Shown here in pieces: positions 9,222 to 16,276 of a stretch of 64,000 nucleotides of DNA. The DNA is from Microlunatus parietis (GTDB lineage Bacteria > Actinomycetota > Actinomycetes > Propionibacteriales > Propionibacteriaceae). The notes beneath the pieces were generated by a model. That model did no database searches, was not told where the DNA came from, and was given only the letters and a program-made list of their open reading frames with translations. The stretch lies in the NCBI RefSeq assembly GCF_013407955.1, contig NZ_JACCBU010000001.1, positions 1,860,001-1,924,000 of the forward strand. Reading direction: 5' to 3'. The position numbers were made by a program, and so were the translations under genes. How positions within the stretch are numbered: the first letter of the stretch is position 1; each line of letters begins with the position of its first letter.

Positions 9222-10202
9222 ATGGCAGTGAGACTTGCGGACGTCGCCGCGGCCGTCGGCCTGTCCGGCTCGACGGTGTCGCGCGCACTGTCGGACCCCG
9301 ACAAGGTCAACCCGGCCACCCGGGAGCGGGTCCTCAAGATCGCCCAGGAGATGGGTTATGTGCCGAACCAGTCGGCGCGTTCACTGACGGCGGGCCGGAC
9401 CGACCTGATCGGCCTGCTGGTGCCCGACATCGCGAATCCGTTCTTCCCGCCGATCATCAAGGCGGTCCAGGCCCGGGCGAACGACAAGGGCAAGACGATC
9501 TTGATCGCCGACATCGACGAGCGTCCGGGTGATGAGCTGCAACGGGCCCGGCTGATGCGTAAGCGCTCCGACGGCCTGCTGATCGCCTCGCCGCGCACGC
9601 CGCAGGACCAGCTCGCCGAACTCGTCGCGCTGCAGCCGGTGGTCTTCATCAACCGCGAGGTCCCTGGCGGCACCAGCGTGATCATCGACTCGGCCGACGG
9701 CATGGACCAGGCGGTTGATCATCTCGCGGCACTCGGGCACCGGTCGATCGCCTACCTCAACGGTCCGCGCCGATCATGGTCGAACACCCAACGCCAGAAG
9801 GCGATCAAGCACGCCTGCAGGCGCCGTTCGATCACGCTGCACGAGTTCGGGCCGTTCGAGCCGCAGGTGCAGTCCGGCGTGCACGCCGCCGACCTGGTGC
9901 ATGCCAGCGAGGCGACCGCGGTGATCGCCTACGACGACCTGATCGCGCTCGGCGTGATCGCCCGGCTGACCGAGCGCGGCATCCGTACCGGCGAGGATGT
10001 CAGCGTGATCGGCGTCGACGACAGCCCGATGTCGGCGATGGCGTACCCGACCCTGACCACGGTCCACGTCCCCGGCGCCGAGGCCGGCAGCGCCGCCGTC
10101 GACGCCCTGCTCGCCCTGATCGACGGCGCCGAGCCCGGCGAGGTGGTCAACTTGGAGACCCGCCTGGTCGTCCGCAGTTCCACCGGCCCCGCCCCGAGCT
10201 GA
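9222..10202 (+). CDS. LacI-family transcriptional regulator
   Basis: A 326-residue repressor. The N-terminal HTH is canonical (VRLADVAAAVGLSGSTVSRALS, hinge NQSARSLTAGRTDLIGLLVP), followed by a periplasmic-binding-protein-like effector domain. ATG 9222 was chosen because it has a good ribosome site (AGGAGGG) and starts directly at the HTH; the frame is open upstream but lacks domain sequence. It is divergent from the Gfo/Idh-importer operon with a palindromic operator between them, so it is the likely local repressor. Its reading frame ends beside a dispersed hairpin. Confidence 0.95.
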   Translation: MAVRLADVAAAVGLSGSTVSRALSDPDKVNPATRERVLKIAQEMGYVPNQSARSLTAGRTDLIGLLVPDIANPFFPPIIKAVQARANDKGKTILIADIDERPGDELQRARLMRKRSDGLLIASPRTPQDQLAELVALQPVVFINREVPGGTSVIIDSADGMDQAVDHLAALGHRSIAYLNGPRRSWSNTQRQKAIKHACRRRSITLHEFGPFEPQVQSGVHAADLVHASEATAVIAYDDLIALGVIARLTERGIRTGEDVSVIGVDDSPMSAMAYPTLTTVHVPGAEAGSAAVDALLALIDGAEPGEVVNLETRLVVRSSTGPAPS

Positions 10203-10231
10203 GCTCGCCGGAAGGGCCCAAGCCACAACGC

Positions 10232-10292
10232 TCCCTGAGCAAGGCGCAAGGGCAAGGACACATCCGGCCTGGCCCTTCGACAGGCTCAGGGA
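10232..10292. repeat. PELVEG-type dispersed repeat pair forming a hairpin between convergent genes
   Basis: The left arm (10232-10253) and right arm (10272-10292, containing CCTTCGACAGGCTCAGG) are imperfect inverted copies. They belong to the widespread repeat that reads PSTGSG or PELVEG when translated. The pair sits between the convergent lacI and nagB genes and could act as a bidirectional terminator. The nagB stop codon lies inside the right arm. Confidence 0.7.
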
Positions 10293-11059
10293 ACGAAGTC
10301 CAACTTGGCGGCGGAGGCGGGCTCGAGGAAGAGGGTAGCGTGCGGGGTCCGGCGCAGGACGGTGGCCGGGCAGGCGTTCGAGATCGGGGCGGTCAAGGTC
10401 GCGTGGACGGCGTCGGCCTTGCGCGATTCCGGGGCGCAGATCTGCACCTTGGTGGCGGCGAGCAGGGCGGGGACGGTCAGCGAGATCGCGGTCGCGGGGA
10501 CGCTGTCGAAGTCCGGGAAGTGGCCCTCGCCGACCTGCTGCCGGCGCGACTCGTCGGTCAGCGTGATGATCCGGACCCAGCGTTGATCATCGAAGTCGGC
10601 CTGGTGCGGCTCGTTGAAGGCGAGGTGGCCGTTCTCCCCGATTCCCATGCAGACAAGGTCGAGCGGGGCCTCGCGGAGCAGCGCCTCGTAGCGGTCGGCC
10701 TCGGCCGCGGCGTCACCCCGGCCCCGGATGTACTCCACCCGGGCCGGATTCAGCAAGGCCTCGATCCGCTCCCTGATCCAGCGCTGGAAGCTGGCCGGGT
10801 GGTCGGCGTCGATCCCGACGTACTCGTCCATGTGGAAGACGGTCACCCGGGACCAGTCGATGTCCTGGCCCACCAGGGCGTCGGTGAAGGCGTACTGGGA
10901 GTTGCCGGTCGCGATCACGACCCTGGCCGCCCCGCGCTCGGCCAGGGCGGAGTTGATCACCGCTGCCGCGCTTTCGGCGGCCGCGTTTCCCATGGCGGCT
11001 TCGTCGGGATGGACCTCGACGGCGAGCCGGTCGATGATGGTCGTGGTCGGCAGGGACAC
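10286..11059 (-). CDS. nagB: Glucosamine-6-phosphate deaminase-like protein (NagB family)
   Basis: A 257-residue cytoplasmic NagB/RpiA-fold enzyme, expected to convert glucosamine-6-phosphate to fructose-6-phosphate and ammonia. Family motifs include VVIATGNSQ near the N-terminus, FHMDEYVGID (active-site Asp/Glu region) and LVCMGIGENGHLAFNEP (catalytic His). GTG 11059 was chosen for its AGAGGAG ribosome site; the longer frame starts inside the divergent promoter region. It is divergent from the altronate-dehydratase-like gene across 93 bp rich in TTGCAA words. It may be a NagB paralogue acting on a related amino sugar phosphate. The stop codon is embedded in a dispersed repeat. Confidence 0.85.
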   Translation of the reverse strand: MSLPTTTIIDRLAVEVHPDEAAMGNAAAESAAAVINSALAERGAARVVIATGNSQYAFTDALVGQDIDWSRVTVFHMDEYVGIDADHPASFQRWIRERIEALLNPARVEYIRGRGDAAAEADRYEALLREAPLDLVCMGIGENGHLAFNEPHQADFDDQRWVRIITLTDESRRQQVGEGHFPDFDSVPATAISLTVPALLAATKVQICAPESRKADAVHATLTAPISNACPATVLRRTPHATLFLEPASAAKLDFVP

Positions 11060-11081
11060 GGAAGCTCCTCTAGTCTTGGCC

Positions 11082-11116
11082 TTGCAAGCGCATTCAGCAT
11101 ATGCAACATCTTGCAG
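11082..11116. promoter_or_regulatory. Candidate LacI-type operator cluster in the nagB/uxaA divergent promoter
   Basis: This 35-bp stretch holds TTGCAAGCGC, an AT-rich GCATATGC and two more TTGCA/TGCAA half-sites. The half-site TGCAAGCG is identical to that in the 9081-9092 palindrome. It lies about 23 bp before the nagB start and 36 bp before the uxaA-like start, so one regulator could control both directions and share control with the upstream importer operon. Confidence 0.5.
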
Positions 11117-11152
11117 AAACACCATTCATCACCGTCGAGAGGAACCCGACGA

Positions 11153-12688
11153 ATGTCCGAACGGACCACCGCCGTGCTGCACCTTGACCCGGGCGACTCG
11201 ATCGCCGTCTCTCTCGGTGACCTCGCGGCCGGTCAGGAGGTCACCGTGCCCGGAGTCGGTACGGTCACCGCGGCAACCGAGGTGACCCGCGGCCACAAGC
11301 TCGCGGTCCGGCCGGTCGCCGCCGGCCGTCCGGTGATCAAGTACGGCCAGGCGATCGGCGTCGCCCTGAGCGACATCGCCGCCGGTGATCACGTCCACAC
11401 TCACAACCTCGCCATGGGTGATCTTCAGCGAGAGTACGAGTTCGCCACCGCCCGGGTCACCCCGGAGCCACCGGCGGGCGACCGGCCGACCTTCCAGGGC
11501 TACCGGAGGGCCGACGGCCGGGTCGGCACCCGCAACTACATCGGCGTACTCACCTCGGTGAACTGCTCCGCGACCGCCGCCCGGCTGATCGCCGACCAGT
11601 TCCGCGGGACGGTTCTCGATGATCATCCGGCGATCGACGGCGTGATGGCCCTGACCCACAACAGCGGGTGTGGGCTGGTGGACGGCTCCGAGGGCGCCGG
11701 CGTCCTGCTGCGCACCCTGCGCGGCTACGCGGCACACCCGAACTTCGCGGGCCTGCTGATCCTCGGACTCGGCTGCGAAATGATGGAGCTGGACCTGATC
11801 ACCGCCGAGCTGGACCTGTCCAGCGATCTGCTGGTGGAGCGGATGACGATCCAGGAGTCCGGCGGCGTCCGGGCCACAATCGCCGAAGGAACCCGGCGGA
11901 TCAAGGCGATGCTGCCCCGACTCGACACCTGGCAGCGGACGACGATCGACGCGAGCGAGCTGATCCTCGGCCTGAACTGCGGCGGATCCGACGGCTACTC
12001 CGGCATCACCGCGAATCCGGCCCTCGGCGTGGCCTCCGACCTGCTGGTCGGCCTCGGCGGCCGGTCCGTGCTCGCCGAGACGCCGGAAATCTTCGGAGCC
12101 GAGCACCTGCTGACTCGGCGGGCCGTCTCCCCGGAGGTCGGCCGGCGGCTGCTGGACCGGATCGACTGGTGGCGCGACTACGTGGCCGCCGTCGGCGGGA
12201 CCCTCGACAACAACCCCTCCCCCGGCAACAAGCGCGGCGGGCTGACCACGATCCTGGAGAAGTCCCTCGGCGCCGTCGCCAAGGGCGGGCGGGCGGAGCT
12301 GACCGGCGTGTACGAGTACGCGGACCGGATCGACCGGCCCGGCTTCGGCTTCATGGACACGCCCGGCTACGACCCGGTCTCGGTCACCGGGCTGGTCGCC
12401 GGCGGCGCGAACATCGTCTGCTTCACCACCGGCCGCGGCTCGGTCTTCGGCTGCAAGCCCGTACCGAGCATCAAGATCGGCACCAACTCGGAGCTGGCCC
12501 GTTCGATGCCGGACGACATCGACATCAACGCCGGCACCATCGTGGACGGCACCGAGACCGTGGCCGAGGTCGGCCGGACGATCTTCGACACCCTGCTCGC
12601 CGTGGCCTCGGGGCACCAGACCGCGAGCGAGGAACTGGACATCGGCCAGGACGAGTTCGTGCCCTGGCAGCTCGGCGCCGTCACCTGA
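11153..12688 (+). CDS. UxaA-family hydrolase, altronate dehydratase-like
   Basis: A 511-residue protein of the altronate/galactarate dehydratase family, the Fe-dependent enzymes that dehydrate sugar acids to 2-keto-3-deoxy acids. A small SAF domain (about residues 1-100) is followed by the C-terminal catalytic part starting RADGRVGTRNYIGVL. Conserved cysteines and histidines occur in TSVNCSATA, LTHNSGCG and LGLNCGGSDGYSG, all family hallmarks. ATG 11153 has a GAGAGGA ribosome site. It is transcribed away from the nagB-like gene. The substrate is probably a hexonate such as altronate (pectin galacturonate pathway), but galactarate-type alternatives are not excluded. Confidence 0.87.
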   Translation: MSERTTAVLHLDPGDSIAVSLGDLAAGQEVTVPGVGTVTAATEVTRGHKLAVRPVAAGRPVIKYGQAIGVALSDIAAGDHVHTHNLAMGDLQREYEFATARVTPEPPAGDRPTFQGYRRADGRVGTRNYIGVLTSVNCSATAARLIADQFRGTVLDDHPAIDGVMALTHNSGCGLVDGSEGAGVLLRTLRGYAAHPNFAGLLILGLGCEMMELDLITAELDLSSDLLVERMTIQESGGVRATIAEGTRRIKAMLPRLDTWQRTTIDASELILGLNCGGSDGYSGITANPALGVASDLLVGLGGRSVLAETPEIFGAEHLLTRRAVSPEVGRRLLDRIDWWRDYVAAVGGTLDNNPSPGNKRGGLTTILEKSLGAVAKGGRAELTGVYEYADRIDRPGFGFMDTPGYDPVSVTGLVAGGANIVCFTTGRGSVFGCKPVPSIKIGTNSELARSMPDDIDINAGTIVDGTETVAEVGRTIFDTLLAVASGHQTASEELDIGQDEFVPWQLGAVT

Positions 12689-12701
12689 TACGCGGTCGAC
12701 T

Positions 12702-12739
12702 CGCCCCGGACAATAGCCCCACGGTCGCAGCCCGGGGCG
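12702..12739 (+). terminator. Candidate hairpin terminator after the uxaA-like gene
   Basis: CGCCCCGG and CCGGGGCG form an 8-bp perfect stem with a 22-nt loop, 14 bp after the stop codon. There is no T-tract, as is usual in actinobacteria. Confidence 0.5.
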
Positions 12740-12836
12740 GGACCACTGGCACCTTCGGCCAGGAACCCGGCACTCCCGTCGGCGATCGTTATCAAATCGT
12801 TGCCTCGTGGATTCGGCGTGCATAGCGTGCCGACTT

Positions 12837-13919
12837 ATGAGGAATATCGATCGTCGCCAATTCATCGCCGCCACCGCACCGGTGGCCACCGCCGCCGCCC
12901 TCGGTGCCCAACCCGCGGCGGCAACACCGGGAGAAAAAGACCGGTCCATCGTCGTGGACGTCCAGAGTCATCTCTTCTTCCGTGACCACGTCGAACTCAT
13001 GCGCCGCCGTACCGAGGACCCGCGGGTTTTCGACAAGGACGGCGTGACCCTCCTGAAAATGGGTGACTGGGTCCGCAAGATCCCGCCGGAATATACCGAT
13101 CTCGAACTCAAACTCGCGGCCATGGACGAGAACGGCATCGACATCACGCTGTTGAGCAGCAACGACCCGGGACCCGAGTGGTTCGGGGCCGACGGGCCCG
13201 CTGTCGCGCAATTGCTGAACGACAACATCCACGGCGCCGTACGGAAGCACCGGGGCCGCTTCGCCGGTCTCTGCCTGTTGCCGCTGCAGGACTCCGCCGC
13301 GGCCGAGCGGGAGCTTGACCGTTGCGTCAAGTCCCTGCAGTTCAAGGGAATTCTGCTGTACAGCAACCTGGCCGGGCATTGGCCGGACGAGCCACAGTTT
13401 CGCTGGCTGTTCGCCCGCGCCGAAGAATTGGGACTGCCGATCGTGCTGCACCCGGCGCTGCCGACCACGCTGGCGCAGACCAAGGGGCACGATCTGACCG
13501 GTCTGCTCGGCAACATGTTCGAGAACACGATCTCGCTCGCCCGGATCATCGCCGCCGGAATCTTCGACGAATATCCGGACCTGAAATTCGTCTGCCCCCA
13601 TCTGGGTGGGACATTGCCCTTCATTGCGGGACGGTTCGACCATCAGGTACTGGTCCTCAAGCGCAGCAATCAGAACCTCGAACGCAAACCGAGCGATTAT
13701 CTGCGCAGCATCTTCCTGGACATCGTGTCGCCGTTGCCGGAGGCCATGCGATTCGCCCTCGAATTCTCCGGCCCGAATCGTCTGCTTTATGCCAGCGACC
13801 ATCCCTGGGTGCAGCCGGATGTCATTCTTTCCAGTCTCGAGGATGCCGGAGTCCGGCGTTCGGACCGAGCGAAGATCCTGGGCCGCAATGCTGCGAAACT
13901 CTTCGACCTGAGCCGCTAA
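12837..13919 (+). CDS. Tat-exported amidohydrolase family 2 protein (ACMSD-like) with altered metal motif
   Basis: A 360-residue TIM-barrel amidohydrolase (PF04909 type). The N-terminus is a twin-arginine signal (DRRQFIAAT followed by an alanine-rich stretch ending near AAAT), predicting export, which is unusual for this mostly cytoplasmic family. The usual HxH metal motif of strand 1 reads QSH here (Gln43, His45). Later motifs HPALP, CPHLGG and YASDHPW are kept. Codon use is less GC-biased than in the neighbours (many AAT, ATT, TTC/GAA choices), hinting at transfer. No clear ribosome site precedes ATG 12837. A strong hairpin follows the gene. Decarboxylase or hydrolase activity is plausible; the substrate is unknown. 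Confidence 0.8.
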   Translation: MRNIDRRQFIAATAPVATAAALGAQPAAATPGEKDRSIVVDVQSHLFFRDHVELMRRRTEDPRVFDKDGVTLLKMGDWVRKIPPEYTDLELKLAAMDENGIDITLLSSNDPGPEWFGADGPAVAQLLNDNIHGAVRKHRGRFAGLCLLPLQDSAAAERELDRCVKSLQFKGILLYSNLAGHWPDEPQFRWLFARAEELGLPIVLHPALPTTLAQTKGHDLTGLLGNMFENTISLARIIAAGIFDEYPDLKFVCPHLGGTLPFIAGRFDHQVLVLKRSNQNLERKPSDYLRSIFLDIVSPLPEAMRFALEFSGPNRLLYASDHPWVQPDVILSSLEDAGVRRSDRAKILGRNAAKLFDLSR

Positions 13920-13925
13920 TCCCTG

Positions 13926-13971
13926 CCCCGGGTTCCGGTCCGCGTCCGCCGTGACGGACCGGGGCCCGGGG
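13926..13971. terminator. Strong hairpin terminator between amidohydrolase and lipase genes
   Basis: Arms CCCCGGGTTCCGGTCCG and CGGACCGGGGCCCGGGG can form a 17-bp RNA stem with two internal G-U pairs and a 12-nt loop. It begins 7 bp after the amidohydrolase stop and ends 39 bp before the lipase start. No T-run follows. Confidence 0.75.
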
Positions 13972-14010
13972 TAGCGTTTCGCCGGAGTTCGACGAGACGA
14001 CGGAGGGTGG

Positions 14011-15438
14011 ATGACGGGCCTGGCGGTGGGGCTGATCTGCGTTGCGGTGATCATCGTCGTGCTGGGCGTCCTCGATCTCGTGCAGAAGGTGCCGCTGATC
14101 AATCCGGTCGTGATGGCGCTCTACCTGCCGATCGCGATGAACGTGCCGCTGCTGGCGTACCTGATCTTCACCGAGCTCGGCGTCGCCTGGCTGTCGGCGA
14201 TGATCATCACCGGGCTGGCGCTGCTCTACGTGTGGATCCACCTCAACGTGTTCCCGATCATGGACGGCGTGCCGGTCGGATTCCGGCTGAAGGCCCTGGG
14301 CGGCGCGAGCCCGATCCTCTTCTCGCTCGGGTACGCGATCGTCGTCGAGGCCGTCTTGTTGCCGCTCTCCTTCGTGTTCCTCGCCGACCGGGTGCCGACC
14401 GAGTTGCTGATCGGCAACCTGGCGTACGCCCTCGGCTGCTGCCTGGTGCTCTACCTGAACGGCAGCCTCCGGGCGATCCTGCTGTCCAAGAGCCTCGGTG
14501 TGCTGAGCCGGTGGCTGATCGCGACCGCGGTCTGGGTGCCGGTGATCGGCTGGCTGATCGGGATCGGGGCGGCCCGCGGGGTCCGGCAGGAGTACCGCGC
14601 CGCGGTCGACCGGGTGGAGTGGGAGCGGGCGGTGCCGCAGGACGACCGCTGCGCGACCCGCTATCCGATCCTGCTCGTGCACGGGGTCGGCTGGCGGGAC
14701 CGGGTCAGGTTCAACGCGTGGGGCCGGATCCCGAAGTATCTGAAGCGGCACGGCGCGAACTTGTTCTACGGCGAGCAGGAGGCCTGGGGCACCATCGCCC
14801 AGAACGGCGAGCAGGTGGCCCGGCGGATCCGTGAGGTGACCGAGCTGACCGGCGCGCCGAAGATCAACATCATCGCGCACAGCCGCGGCGGGATCGACTC
14901 CCGCTACGCGATCACCACGCTCGGCGAGGGCTGCCGGGTGGCCAGCCTGACCACGATGAACACGCCGCACCACGGCGTTCGGTTCGCCGACACCGCGACC
15001 AAGCTGAAGCAGCCGGTCTATCGGCGGCTCGCCGGCGCCGTGAACTGGGTGTTCGGGCTCGCCGGCGACGAGGCGCCGGACTTCCTGGACTCGACGATGG
15101 CGTTCCGGACCGAGGTGTCCGCCGCGTTCAACCGGGAGACGCCCGACCATCCGGCCGTCTACTACCAGAGCTACACGTCGATCATGACCCGCCCGTCCAG
15201 CGACCGGGTGCTGTCGGTTCCGTTCCAGGTGATCAAGGCGCTCGGCGAGGAGAACGACGGCCTGGTCTCGGTCGATTCCGCGAAGTGGGGCGAGTTCCGC
15301 GGCGTCCTGTGCAGTACGACGAGGCGGGGCGTCTCGCACGGCGACCTGGTGGACATGCATCGGGAGGACTACGCGGGCTTCAACGTGCTGGACGCCTACA
15401 TCAAGATCGTCGCCGACCTGAAGCAGCGCGGCTTCTGA
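14011..15438 (+). CDS. Membrane-anchored triacylglycerol lipase-like alpha/beta hydrolase
   Basis: A 475-residue two-part protein. Residues about 1-190 form roughly six hydrophobic helices. The remainder is a bacterial lipase domain with HGVGWRD oxyanion region, nucleophile AHSRGG (Ser about 291), acid in ENDGLVSVDSAKWG and histidine in GVSHGDLVDM, matching the Pseudomonas/Burkholderia lipase family. The hydrolase is therefore tethered to the membrane rather than secreted. ATG 14011 follows a GGAGGG ribosome site. The gene is convergent with the ProC-like gene, only 7 bp apart. It probably acts on membrane-derived or extracellular esters. Confidence 0.85.
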   Translation: MTGLAVGLICVAVIIVVLGVLDLVQKVPLINPVVMALYLPIAMNVPLLAYLIFTELGVAWLSAMIITGLALLYVWIHLNVFPIMDGVPVGFRLKALGGASPILFSLGYAIVVEAVLLPLSFVFLADRVPTELLIGNLAYALGCCLVLYLNGSLRAILLSKSLGVLSRWLIATAVWVPVIGWLIGIGAARGVRQEYRAAVDRVEWERAVPQDDRCATRYPILLVHGVGWRDRVRFNAWGRIPKYLKRHGANLFYGEQEAWGTIAQNGEQVARRIREVTELTGAPKINIIAHSRGGIDSRYAITTLGEGCRVASLTTMNTPHHGVRFADTATKLKQPVYRRLAGAVNWVFGLAGDEAPDFLDSTMAFRTEVSAAFNRETPDHPAVYYQSYTSIMTRPSSDRVLSVPFQVIKALGEENDGLVSVDSAKWGEFRGVLCSTTRRGVSHGDLVDMHREDYAGFNVLDAYIKIVADLKQRGF

Positions 15439-15445
15439 GAGATGA

Positions 15446-16219
15446 TCACTCGGCCGGGCCACGCAGCCGGATCAGCACCCGATCCAGCGCCCGCCGCATC
15501 GCCTCCGGCTGACCCGCCCGGCGCAGGTCGGCCAGCACCTGCTCGTTGATCCCGCCCGGCGTCATGTGCCGCGTGGTCAGGGTCTCGAACGTGTCGGTGC
15601 TGTCCTGCAGCGTCCGGCCGACCGCGCCGTAGAGATACTTCAGATAGCCGGCGGACTGTTCCGCGGCCAGGCCGTGTTCGGTCAGCCAGCCGGCGATCGT
15701 CGCGAGTTGATCAAGGTGTGCCGCGAACGTGGCCGTCGCCGTGCTCATCGCGTCCAGGGCCGATTCGGTGTCGGCGATGATCACGTCGCCGACCCGCTCG
15801 AACAGGGCGCGAGCGGCGGGCTGGTCCGGGTGCAGGGCGGTCAGGCTCTGTCGCTGCGCCGCCTGCGGCAGCGGGATGGCCCGGACCAGGGCTCGGGCGG
15901 TCGGCGCCAGTTCGCCCAGCCGTTCCAGCGGGACGCCGGCGAGGGCGCTGATCACGACCTGCTCCGGCCGGAACGTCAACCCGGACAGCACGTCCCGGGC
16001 CAGCGGCGGCCGGACCGCCACGGTGAGCACGTCCGCTCGAGCCACCACCTCGGTGTTGTCGGCGCAGACCGCGACGCTCGGGAACCGGGCCGCCAGTTCG
16101 GCGCCGACCGCCCGGCCGCGCGGCGACAGGAACACCTCCGGCGGATCGGCGACGCCGTCACACAGCCCGGTGACGATCGCCGCCGTGAGTTCACCGGTGC
16201 CGACGAATCCGTACCGCAT
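15446..16219 (-). CDS. Pyrroline-5-carboxylate reductase-like (ProC family) protein
   Basis: A 257-residue NAD(P)-binding protein with the ProC layout: N-terminal Rossmann fold (GFVGTGELTAAI) and a C-terminal helical dimerisation region containing HMTPGGINEQ, close to the family's TSPGGTT signature. The dinucleotide motif is GTGELT instead of the usual GxGxMG, and overall similarity looks weak. It may be a paralogue acting on another imine or keto substrate rather than the proline biosynthetic enzyme. It lies 57 bp downstream of the rhamnosidase on the same strand and could be cotranscribed. Confidence 0.72.
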   Translation of the reverse strand: MRYGFVGTGELTAAIVTGLCDGVADPPEVFLSPRGRAVGAELAARFPSVAVCADNTEVVARADVLTVAVRPPLARDVLSGLTFRPEQVVISALAGVPLERLGELAPTARALVRAIPLPQAAQRQSLTALHPDQPAARALFERVGDVIIADTESALDAMSTATATFAAHLDQLATIAGWLTEHGLAAEQSAGYLKYLYGAVGRTLQDSTDTFETLTTRHMTPGGINEQVLADLRRAGQPEAMRRALDRVLIRLRGPAE

Positions 16220-16276
16220 CCGACCTCCTGCTCGTCACGCCTGCGGGTCACGGTACCGGGTCGGCGGTGATCATGA

